IMG/VR virus record: IMGVR_UViG_3300047457_000408 | Location: 1-31,357 of that record | Source of the DNA: a virus | Direction: 5' to 3' (one strand) | Length of the DNA stretch: 31,357 bases | In this document: in pieces, positions 22,285-27,873 of the stretch | Layout of the letters: each line of letters starts with the position of its first letter | Position numbering within the stretch: position 1 is the stretch's first letter | The notes under the pieces: generated by a model | Database searches by the model: none | Told to the model about the DNA's origin: nothing | Seen by the model: the letters and a program-made list of their open reading frames with translations, nothing else | Translations under genes and position numbers: made by a program

Positions 22285-22636
22285 CGAGATTTAATGTTAT
22301 TTTTATTTCGCCTGTGACCGTCTGGTTTACATCGGCCGTTTCCTTTGGTTTGCCATACACCCTTGAAAGCAAGGTTTCAATAGAGTACAAGCTGCCCTTT
22401 TCAAGTGACTTCCGCATGGCATTCGCAATGGTCTTTTCCAACACCGTTGCCTTCGGGTTCTGCCACACTTCTTTCAGTTCATCCAAGTCCATTGACAGCA
22501 TTGCCTGAATGGTGTCGTTTATTTCGGCAAGTTTGTATCCTTGCTCTTTGAGTAGAGTGACGTACTTTTTTGGTCTGCCGTTGGGGTTGGCGACCTCGCC
22601 TTTTTTGAATGGTGTTAAGTTGTGTTCGTTTGCCAT
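22274..22636 (-). CDS. small terminase subunit candidate (NPNGRP protein)
   Basis: 120 aa. N-terminal FKKGEVANPNGRPKKYVTLL resembles the leader of DUF5681-type small terminase-like proteins. A helical core (IQAMLSMDLDELKEVWQNP, then LEKTIANAMRKSLEKGSLYS) and a C-terminal tail with TGEIKITLNLDG follow. A DNA-recognition role in packaging is inferred from the family resemblance and from lying about 1.4 kb before the large terminase in the same operon. The N-terminus is basic, as needed for DNA binding. Confidence 0.65.
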   Translation of the reverse strand: MANEHNLTPFKKGEVANPNGRPKKYVTLLKEQGYKLAEINDTIQAMLSMDLDELKEVWQNPKATVLEKTIANAMRKSLEKGSLYSIETLLSRVYGKPKETADVNQTVTGEIKITLNLDGQ

Positions 22637-22654
22637 TTTCTCACTATTGTTTCA

Positions 22655-23077
22655 CTATTTTCCACATGTTGGACACATTTCTTTTGGTTCGGGTTCATCC
22701 TTGATTTCGGGTAGGTCAACTCCCCATGTGATTAACTCCTCTGCATCCCACTCGTTTGCCAATTCATCCCAATTCCACTCACCGAAAGATATGTTATCCT
22801 TTATCAAAAATTCATCACGCTGTTTGATTGTCCACTCATCTGCCAATATGATTGGAACTTCTACCGCCCCGATGTCGCAAAGTGCCTTATATCTTTGATT
22901 ACCCCCCAAAATTGTATATCCACCAAAATCATTTGTAACACATACAAGCGGTCTTGCTGTTAGCATTTCAGGGAATTCAATAATTGAACGCTTCAGCTTA
23001 TTAAATTTGTCATCCTTAATAATTCTAGGATTATTTGGATGCGGTCTGATATCTGTTAATTTAACCCATTTAATCAT
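22655..23077 (-). CDS. ParB/sulfiredoxin-fold protein
   Basis: 140 aa. WVKLTDIRPHPNNPRIIKDD (4-23), ITARPLVCV-like TARPLVCV, GGYTILGGNQRYKALCDIGA (52-71) and VPIILADEWTIKQRDEFLIK (74-93) match the ParB N-terminal nuclease-like domain found widely in phages. The end carries MCPTCGK, a single Cys pair rather than a complete zinc site. Phage versions are often fused to a methyltransferase; here it is free-standing. The N-terminus is duplicated on the other side of the homing endonuclease gene. ATGA overlap with that gene. Confidence 0.85.
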   Translation of the reverse strand: MIKWVKLTDIRPHPNNPRIIKDDKFNKLKRSIIEFPEMLTARPLVCVTNDFGGYTILGGNQRYKALCDIGAVEVPIILADEWTIKQRDEFLIKDNISFGEWNWDELANEWDAEELITWGVDLPEIKDEPEPKEMCPTCGK

Positions 23078-23565
23078 GCGTACTTGTTTTTTATGCCATA
23101 ATCATTTAAAGCATTTGTGTAAGCATTTTTTGCTTCATCAAACTTTTCATAAAATCCTAAATGATGCCATTTCTTTTTATATTGGAAATATGCTCTCCAT
23201 TTGTTCTCTTTTTTTGCCCAACAAACACCAACATGATATCCCTTTGATTTTCTACGATGTGATTGATTTTCCATTTGTGTCACATACTCTAGATTATCAA
23301 TAGAATTATTCAAAATGTTTCCATCAATATGATTAACCTGTAAATCACTCTTTCCTAAAAAAGCCCATGCAATCAATCTGTGTTTTCTGAAATAGAAAAT
23401 TTCTTTTTGGTCGTTTACTAGTGTTATTTTTAAATAACCATCCTTGTCTTTTGAGCCAATAATTTCTCTTTTTTTGTTTTTTGTAGTTGAAAAAACTTTA
23501 CCACAGCTTGTAAATGTATAGCTGCTAAAACCATCTATCTTTTTTTCCATACTACTAATATACAT
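23074..23565 (-). CDS. HNH homing endonuclease (NUMOD4-HNH-AP2 type)
   Basis: 163 aa from the ATG at 23565 (an ATG at 23550 is also possible). N-terminal segment EKKIDGFSSYTFTSCGKVFS is NUMOD4-like; the core HRLIAWAFLGKSDLQVNHID, then NNSIDNLEYVT-x-EN, is a classic HNH_3 nuclease; the C-terminal GVCWAKKENKWRAYFQYKKK, then HLGFY-x-DEAKNAYTNAL is AP2-like DNA binding. The gene is distinctly AT-rich compared with neighbours. It has landed at the beginning of the ParB-like gene: its stop overlaps the ParB ATG, and a second ParB-like start lies on its other side. Likely a free-standing mobile endonuclease, not intron-borne. Confidence 0.85.
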   Translation of the reverse strand: MYISSMEKKIDGFSSYTFTSCGKVFSTTKNKKREIIGSKDKDGYLKITLVNDQKEIFYFRKHRLIAWAFLGKSDLQVNHIDGNILNNSIDNLEYVTQMENQSHRRKSKGYHVGVCWAKKENKWRAYFQYKKKWHHLGFYEKFDEAKNAYTNALNDYGIKNKYA

Positions 23566-23590
23566 ACTATCCCCCAATAAAGCAAATGTT

Positions 23591-23671
23591 TTATTTATCA
23601 AAGTTATACACATTGATTACACTGGGATTGTTCGGGTTTGGTCGAACTTGTGTTAATTTAACCCACTGCAT
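23591..23671 (-). pseudogene. remnant 5' end of a ParB-like gene
   Basis: An ATG (23671) opens a 26-codon frame beginning MQWVKLTQVRPNPNNP, which matches the start of the intact ParB-like protein (MIKWVKLTDIRPHPNNP) and stops at 23591 within the endonuclease leader. A 15-bp block, TGTTAATTTAACCCA on the plus strand, is identical at 23054-23068 and 23651-23665. This looks like the original gene start left behind when the homing endonuclease and a donor-derived ParB start were inserted. Confidence 0.75.
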
Positions 23672-24275
23672 ATATTCTTACGTTTCTGTTTATGTGTTTA
23701 TCAGGTGTGAAACCGAACTGCGCCATCAAATGGTCAAGCCCGGCATGGCTGAAAATTGTGCAATGCCCGATTTCAGGATTGATATATGCGTCTGCTTCTG
23801 TCAGCCAATCGGAAAAGGAAGTTTCAATCATTACCTTGCTGCCGGGGTGGCACAGCTCTTTTATTTCGGCCAGCTCGGCAAATGGTGCGGTCAGGTGTTC
23901 GATTACCTCGGTCAGCACAATTACATCATAGTCCTTTTTAAGGGACAAAACATCGGCATAATATCCGTTATAAGGGTCATAACCATCGCAGTCGATTAAA
24001 TTATCCTGCATAAAAGTTACCATTAAACCAGTGCCGCAGCCGTAGTCCAAAATGGTGGGCTTGTCCTTACCTGATATTTGGCGGATGCGTTCTAACCGGG
24101 TTTTATTCATATCATCCGTGTTGCGAGTATCTTCATTGCCACCGCCAACCATGCCTGATTGGTCTAATTTTTTGCAGAAGATATTACCCAAGTCGTCAGT
24201 GTAGTATTGCACCCCGCCTTTGATGAATGCCTTTTTGGCTACCTTACCCGTGATGGCTGATTTCGTTTTGCTCAT
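23658..24275 (-). CDS. SAM-dependent methyltransferase (class I)
   Basis: 205 aa. Motif I is TILDYGCGTGLM (74-85); the acidic motif II position DGYDPYNG (97-104) and DVIVLTEVIEHL (about 117-128) follow, as in the small-molecule/Methyltransf_23-like group. No DNA-methylase catalytic motif (PPY or PC) is visible, so DNA is not the expected direct target; a sugar, lipid or protein methylation is more likely. It overlaps the GT9-like gene by 32 nt, suggesting a shared biosynthetic step. Its last codons overlap the ParB remnant. Confidence 0.82.
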   Translation of the reverse strand: MSKTKSAITGKVAKKAFIKGGVQYYTDDLGNIFCKKLDQSGMVGGGNEDTRNTDDMNKTRLERIRQISGKDKPTILDYGCGTGLMVTFMQDNLIDCDGYDPYNGYYADVLSLKKDYDVIVLTEVIEHLTAPFAELAEIKELCHPGSKVMIETSFSDWLTEADAYINPEIGHCTIFSHAGLDHLMAQFGFTPDKHINRNVRIYAVG

Positions 24276-25023
24276 ATTTTGATTTCAATATCTGTGTCAG
24301 GTTCATTATTGTCCATGCACCAAACCCATTGTCACCAGTCGGGATGACGTTGTGGGCAGTTGGGCATATTTCAACAACTCGTGGGTGTTTTATTACTTCG
24401 GCTATTGCGTATGCCATTGATTGATTGCCGACAAATAACTCACAACCCTTTATGATGCCGCACAGCTCCGCAAAGTCCTTGACTTGGATGTGTTCAATAT
24501 CAGGCAGCTTGGCCGAAATAATCCGGTATTCATCGGGCAGCCCCACGAATTTAATCTTGTCCTGATACCTGCGCAGAATAGAATAATCAAAAGTAGGGTT
24601 GTGATAACGGGCTGTGCGGTTCAAAATGATTTCGTTTTGCCCTATCGGGAAAACATCAAACGTAATCGGCTCGGCAAGGTTGCAGGTAAGTTCGGGGTAA
24701 ATATGAAAATACCACTGGGAGATGTGGCCCGTGTAATTATGAAACTTCCTGAATAGGTTAAAATTGTAGTCGCATTTTGCGGCTTCATCCGTGATTGTGC
24801 ATTTACCGATAAAGTCGGTAGACATCAGCAACGGTACAAGCATCTGTGCCATCTTCAAATTCATTTGCACCTTGCCCATCGGGTGGTTGAAACCATATTG
24901 AGCAGGTACATCCACCTGTAAATACACATGCACCTTGCTATCGTGCAACCGAGATGCTGCTCTCATTGCTGGTAGTGAATAAATCAAATCCCCTGCGTTA
25001 CCGCCATGAATTATGCTAACCAT
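24244..25023 (-). CDS. GT9-like glycosyltransferase
   Basis: 259 aa. The N-terminal IIHGGNAGDLIYSLPAMRAA (4-23) is the GT9/heptosyltransferase-type opening (GDxxxxLPA); the C-terminal CELFVGNQSMAYAIAEVI (194-211) and CPTAHNVIPTGDNGFGAW (220-237) resemble the donor-binding half, where heptosyltransferases have a G-D/N-S/T-x-x-M/H pattern. It is shorter than typical heptosyltransferases. Together with the adjoining methyltransferase and the later GT4-like enzyme it suggests a glycan-modifying set; substrate unknown. It overlaps both neighbours. Confidence 0.7.
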   Translation of the reverse strand: MVSIIHGGNAGDLIYSLPAMRAASRLHDSKVHVYLQVDVPAQYGFNHPMGKVQMNLKMAQMLVPLLMSTDFIGKCTITDEAAKCDYNFNLFRKFHNYTGHISQWYFHIYPELTCNLAEPITFDVFPIGQNEIILNRTARYHNPTFDYSILRRYQDKIKFVGLPDEYRIISAKLPDIEHIQVKDFAELCGIIKGCELFVGNQSMAYAIAEVIKHPRVVEICPTAHNVIPTGDNGFGAWTIMNLTQILKSKYEQNEISHHG

Positions 25024-25222
25024 TGAGTGCTTCCCTATATAGTTTTTTTAAGGCATCAAACATACACGACCTACATGCTGGAAATGGCTGACCATACAAC
25101 TGCCGATGCACTTCGTTTAATTTGGCATAGTACCCGGCTTCAAGTGAGTAAGTGCCGGTCTTGTTTATCCGGTCGATGTGCGGTTTCAAATCAAGGCAAA
25201 GTGAACGCTGTTCGGGTGTCAT
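25016..25222 (-). CDS. small hypothetical protein, 68 aa
   Basis: Helical protein with a C-R-S-C pair near residues 50-53 (ACRSCMFDALKKLYREAL). A single CxxC is not enough for a zinc ribbon by itself, but a dimer could share a metal. The N-terminus (MTPEQRSLCLDLKPHIDRIN) is amphipathic. It forms an ATGA overlap with the tiny membrane peptide upstream and an 8-nt overlap with the GT9-like gene downstream. Function unknown. Confidence 0.65.
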   Translation of the reverse strand: MTPEQRSLCLDLKPHIDRINKTGTYSLEAGYYAKLNEVHRQLYGQPFPACRSCMFDALKKLYREALNG

Positions 25223-25305
25223 ATATTTTTGATTATGAAGTAAACAAATAGGCTCACGCTAACCGAAATTATACTTCCAATCATGGCTAATTCAACTATG
25301 CTCAT
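25219..25305 (-). CDS. 28-aa membrane peptide
   Basis: Very short ORF, MSIVELAMIGSIISVSVSLF followed by VYFIIKNI, forming one membrane helix with a positive C-terminus. Its ATG overlaps the stop of the previous gene (ATGA at 25302-25305) and its stop overlaps the start of the next (ATGA at 25219-25222). Such a double overlap without a gap strongly argues for translation. Confidence 0.65.
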   Translation of the reverse strand: MSIVELAMIGSIISVSVSLFVYFIIKNI

Positions 25306-25556
25306 AGGTATCGGTCAATTATTGCACCAAAGATAGCACACAAAGCACCATAAATCACACCATATATTCCGTACTCGGCAATGAACCAAGACAAACCAGT
25401 CCACCAAGATAGGCAAAACCCACATTCAAAAGGCTTAATCGTTGGTCGAAATCTGCTGTCAAGTTTAAAAATGCCCGAAATAATTGGCGGGAAGAAGTAA
25501 CGGGAAAGCAGAACGCATAAGGCTGCCACTCCTAAAATATCAGTCATCGTATTCAT
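25302..25556 (-). CDS. integral membrane protein, 84 aa
   Basis: Two or three hydrophobic segments: ILGVAALCVLLSRYFFPPII (about 7-26), CGFCLSWWTGLSWFIAEYGI and GVIYGALCAIFGAIID near the C-terminus. ECGFC contributes a Cys pair between helices. The ATG at 25556 or at 25547 may be used; both overlap the sigma-like gene. Could be a phage membrane factor such as an exclusion or superinfection protein, but position and size alone do not show this. Confidence 0.6.
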   Translation of the reverse strand: MNTMTDILGVAALCVLLSRYFFPPIISGIFKLDSRFRPTIKPFECGFCLSWWTGLSWFIAEYGIYGVIYGALCAIFGAIIDRYL

Positions 25557-26073
25557 TGTATTTTTCTTTTATTTGTGTTTTGATTGCGTTAATGATTTGG
25601 CTGATTTCCCGGTAGTTTATTTTCGTGTCACGGGCAATCATTGCCATACTTTGTTTGTCTTCCCATAACTGCCAAAGTTTCACCACATACCACTCACTCC
25701 GGTTAAAATGGTTTGCAACTTCTTTGAAATTGATGCTTTCCACAGCTTCTTGTTTTCTGCGGATGTGGGTTTCGTCGTAATCTTCGGCTTCCTCATCGTA
25801 GTTTTCAGGCAGCGTTTCGGTTGTTCGCAGGAAATCACGATAAAACTTTGTGTATCTGTTGCCGTTTACCGCATTGCATCCTACCCTTACTAAATAGTAC
25901 ACAAGTCCATTATTTTCGTGTAGCTTTATCAGTCGGTCAGCATCCATTTCACAGCAGATTAAAAGAAGGTGTTGTTGTAGGTCGGCAGCAACGTGACCCC
26001 CAATTTTGTTGCAGAAGTCTGGAAGCCATTTACTATTGGCTAATTCAATCAGTATCTTGGTGCGGTTTTCCAA
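25540..26073 (-). CDS. sigma-70-like (possible late regulator) protein
   Basis: 177 aa. The N-terminal half (AADLQQHLLLICCEMDADRL, then GLVYYLVRVGCNAVNG) is helical like sigma region 2; the C-terminal half (WYVVKLWQLWEDKQSMAMIA, then KINYREISQIINAIKTQIKE) resembles a region-4 helix-turn-helix. An acidic linker (ENYDEEAEDYDETH) separates them. Such small sigma-like proteins in Bacteroidetes phages are good candidates for late-transcription control, and its place at the head of the late block supports this. The start is TTG, because a stop lies close upstream and no ATG is available. It overlaps the HNH gene by 29 nt. Confidence 0.55.
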   Translation of the reverse strand: MENRTKILIELANSKWLPDFCNKIGGHVAADLQQHLLLICCEMDADRLIKLHENNGLVYYLVRVGCNAVNGNRYTKFYRDFLRTTETLPENYDEEAEDYDETHIRRKQEAVESINFKEVANHFNRSEWYVVKLWQLWEDKQSMAMIARDTKINYREISQIINAIKTQIKEKYNEYDD

Positions 26074-26314
26074 GTCGGATTGCGTGGACTTTTTTTAGCC
26101 AGTCCTTGAATTGTTTGTTATCCCCATACCGGGCGTGGTCTTTCCTACACAAGGCCATCAGGTTTTCAATTACATCAGCGTGTTTGTTTCCACCCATTCC
26201 ACGAGCTTCAATGTGATGAATGTCCACAGCAGCAGCACCACACACTTCGCAAGGAATGAATGAGCTTGTATCATAGCCGAAATGCTGCATATAGATTTTC
26301 GTGTGCTTCTTCAC
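26045..26314 (-). CDS. HNH endonuclease
   Basis: 89 aa. Residues with IPCEVCGAAAVDIHHIEARG (about 20-39), then MGGNKHADVIENLMALCRKD, HARYGD form an HNH fold with CxxC and C-x2-H metal ligands (C22, C25, C56, H59 approximately). This kind is often encoded near terminases and may assist genome packaging, or act as a defence/exclusion nuclease. First gene of the late block. The start is a GTG exactly 4 nt after AAAATTTG; an in-frame ATG eight codons later is the alternative. Confidence 0.8.
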   Translation of the reverse strand: MKKHTKIYMQHFGYDTSSFIPCEVCGAAAVDIHHIEARGMGGNKHADVIENLMALCRKDHARYGDNKQFKDWLKKVHAIRLGKPHQDTD

Positions 26315-26425
26315 GCTACAAATTTTATTCGCAAATAATCTATTCTGTAAAATTGTGGATAACTTTTATAAAAATAATTTAACAAAAACTATTGCAAGTA
26401 TAGAAAACTATATTACATTTGCAGT
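26315..26425. promoter_or_regulatory. divergent promoter region between the late block and the replication block
   Basis: Plus strand: TTG (26392-26394) and TACATTTG (26414-26421), followed by 4 nt and ATG 26426. Minus strand: AAAATTTG (26326 down to 26319), followed by 4 nt and the GTG of the HNH gene at 26314; its -33 element is not clear. AT-rich DNA between the two could carry an operator, but no convincing inverted repeat is visible. Confidence 0.6.
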
Positions 26426-26644
26426 ATGGAAAACACAAAAACACCTTTTGAAATGGGCTATGAGGCTTGTCAGCAATTTAACTACTGGGGAACAAATGGC
26501 GAAAATCCGTTTGAACTTAACTCCGATGACTTCAAAGAATGGGAAAAGGGATGGCAATGGTACATCACCCAGACAATCGAATGGGAACGTGACGAGCAAA
26601 GCGACATAGATTACCACGAAAGACAGCAATATTGTAACGAATAA
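26426..26644 (+). CDS. small RMF/CrpP-like protein, 72 aa
   Basis: An N-terminal helix (KTPFEMGYEACQQF) followed by NPFELNSDDFKEWEKGWQWY (27-46) resembles the small ribosome-modulation-factor-like proteins, which carry a G-x2-A...NPY/F...W-x2-GW signature. In phages and plasmids such proteins have varied roles. The rest is acidic and polar. It begins at a predicted leaderless promoter and is the first gene of the right early block. The resemblance is only to a short motif. Confidence 0.65.
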   Translation: MENTKTPFEMGYEACQQFNYWGTNGENPFELNSDDFKEWEKGWQWYITQTIEWERDEQSDIDYHERQQYCNE

Positions 26645-26676
26645 TTTGGAAATTTAAAATCTTTGTTTTATAATTG
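26645..26676 (+). promoter_or_regulatory. promoter for the structured RNA
   Basis: TTTG (26645-26648) and TATAATTG (26669-26676, one mismatch to TAnnTTTG), spaced 23 nt between element starts. Transcription would start at about 26681, at the first bases of the structured RNA. Confidence 0.55.
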
Positions 26677-26680
26677 CATA

Positions 26681-26812
26681 TCGGAACAACACGACTGAAC
26701 CCCGTGCCGAAAATACAGAGCAATGAACAATCACCTAATTAACACCCACGCAAGTAAAAGGTCGGCTGACTCTGGGCCGGGTTCAACCTTTGAAAGTGTG
26801 GGTGTTTTTTTT
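26681..26812 (+). ncRNA. pseudoknotted structured RNA ending in a terminator
   Basis: The predicted transcript folds into: P1, CGG/CCG (682-684 with 707-709) plus CACG/CGTG (690-693 with 703-706), loop ACTGAACCC; a 31-nt A-rich linker; P2, AACACCCACGC (741-751) with GTGTGGGTGTT (796-806), 11 bp; an internal loop AGTA/GAA (753-756 and 792-794) of sarcin-ricin type; P3, AAAGGT/ACCTTT (757-762 with 786-791); P4, CGGC/GCCG (763-766 with 776-779). TGAACC of the P1 loop (696-701) is complementary to GGTTCA (780-785), giving a pseudoknot. P2 and the following T8 (805-812) form a terminator. It may be a small RNA or an attenuator or riboswitch-like leader for the gene at 26813. Confidence 0.7.
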
Positions 26813-27025
26813 ATGAACATCTACAAACCAACACCCCTACCAGTCGCATATTGCGACAAACAAATCGAAGAACTTGAACTGCGAAAAGAGTATGAAGATT
26901 ACAGGCGTATCAATGGTTTAATCACGTTATTACAATGTAATTACCTTTGTATTAAACATGATATGCAAATAATCTATTATCAGCAATGCAAAAAACTAAC
27001 CCTTAAACAAAATAACCATGCCTAA
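26813..27025 (+). CDS. small hypothetical protein, 70 aa, directly after the terminator
   Basis: Unrecognised. Cys- and Tyr-containing, with a coiled helix (DKQIEELELRKEYEDYRRIN) and a C-terminal helix with CIKHDMQIIYYQQC. The start ATG touches the T8 of the RNA terminator, so expression would require readthrough or regulated anti-termination. A longer reading from an ATG at 26723 runs through the structured RNA and is not preferred. It overlaps the next gene by 8 nt. Confidence 0.6.
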   Translation: MNIYKPTPLPVAYCDKQIEELELRKEYEDYRRINGLITLLQCNYLCIKHDMQIIYYQQCKKLTLKQNNHA

Positions 27026-27221
27026 AAGAACCGTATTTATTGACAAAACAGACCCATTGAAAGAACTTACACCAGCACGTTCAGGTGATAACAAGTTTTT
27101 TGCTTTGATATTTTATGATAAAAATAAGAACCAAAGTTTTGTCATTGAACTTGAAAAATCTGCTGCCATAGAATTTTTGGCAGAATGTGAAGTCAGAATC
27201 AAAAAACTTGACGATGAGTAA
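27018..27221 (+). CDS. small hypothetical protein, 67 aa
   Basis: Beta-hairpin followed by a helix: MPKRTVFIDKTDPLKEL, then KFFALIFYDKNKNQSFVIEL and EKSAAIEFLAECEVRIKKLD. Compact and soluble, perhaps a small DNA- or protein-binding unit. Overlaps the previous gene by 8 nt and the replisome organiser by 8 nt, so it belongs to the replication operon. No family assigned. Confidence 0.6.
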   Translation: MPKRTVFIDKTDPLKELTPARSGDNKFFALIFYDKNKNQSFVIELEKSAAIEFLAECEVRIKKLDDE

Positions 27222-27873
27222 CGGCTGGATTAAGATACACAGGAAGTTTATAGAATGGCAATGGTTTGGCAACTCGGAAGCCGTGCATTTATTCATTTAT
27301 ATTCTTTTGAAGGCAAACCACGCTGACAAAATGTGGCAAGGTCACGAAGTAAAACGTGGTCAGCTCATTACTTCAATAGGTCATTTGTCAATAGCCACGG
27401 GCATTTCACAGCGTTCAGTTAGAACATTGCTAAAAAAGTTTCAAAACACAGGCGAAATTGAAATAAAAACGACAAACAAATTTACCCTTGTAAGTGTCTG
27501 TAAATATGAATGTTACCAAATTGCTGACGATGAAAGTGACAAACAAAACGTCACTCAAACGACAATTAAACGACAAACAAGTGACAAACAAGTGACAACA
27601 AACAAGAATGTAAAGAATGATAAGAATGAAAAGAATGTAGAAATATATAGGCAAATTTTGCATTTGGAAATCACAAGGGCAGAAGTTGACAAGCTAATTG
27701 CTGATGGCTATACCATTGACCAAATTGATGACATTCTGGACAGGGCAGAAAATTGGAAAGGCATTGCAAACAAAAGGTCACTATACCTTACCGCAAAAAA
27801 TTGGCTATCTGCTGACATAAAGAAAATCACAGCAGAAGTTTACCGCACACCAAAAGAAAACTTTTTAACATGA
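27214..27873 (+). CDS. replisome organiser / replication initiator with a helix-turn-helix
   Basis: 219 aa. N-terminal MSNGWIKIHRKFIEWQWFGN, then HLFIYILLKANH and HLSIATGISQRSVRTLLKKF (winged-helix DNA recognition, about 70-89) match the phage replisome-organiser family. A Lys/Asn/Gln-rich linker (about 110-145) follows and is encoded by DNA with repeated GTGACAAACAA units. The C-terminal half (ITRAEVDKLIADGYTIDQID, then NKRSLYLTAKNWLS) is helical and may load the helicase encoded immediately downstream. The ATG at 27214 is chosen (8-nt overlap with the preceding gene). The final codons overlap the helicase gene by ATGA. Confidence 0.8.
   Translation: MSNGWIKIHRKFIEWQWFGNSEAVHLFIYILLKANHADKMWQGHEVKRGQLITSIGHLSIATGISQRSVRTLLKKFQNTGEIEIKTTNKFTLVSVCKYECYQIADDESDKQNVTQTTIKRQTSDKQVTTNKNVKNDKNEKNVEIYRQILHLEITRAEVDKLIADGYTIDQIDDILDRAENWKGIANKRSLYLTAKNWLSADIKKITAEVYRTPKENFLT
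27536..27650 (+). repeat. iterons and A-rich 9-nt repeats: candidate replication origin
   Basis: GTGACAAACAA occurs at 27536-27546 and 27581-27591, with close copies CGACAAACAA (27571-27580) and GTGACAACAAAC (27592-27603); the last three are 10-11 bp apart. Directly downstream AAGAATG recurs at 27604, 27613, 27622 and 27631 (9-nt period), followed by AAATATATAG. Iterons next to an A-rich unwinding region inside the initiator gene is the layout of the lambda O origin. Confidence 0.6.

Noticed and set aside
23074-23671. Group I intron carrying the HNH gene
   Set aside because: The ParB sequence restarts from its beginning after the endonuclease instead of continuing, so splicing would not restore a protein; no intron core was recognised.
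26723-27025. A 100-aa protein starting at 26723
   Set aside because: Its first 30 codons coincide with the helices and terminator of the structured RNA; the in-frame ATG at 26813 is more credible.
27536-27640. CRISPR array or tandem-repeat element
   Set aside because: The units are 9-11 bp without spacers and lie in a coding linker; they fit origin iterons better.
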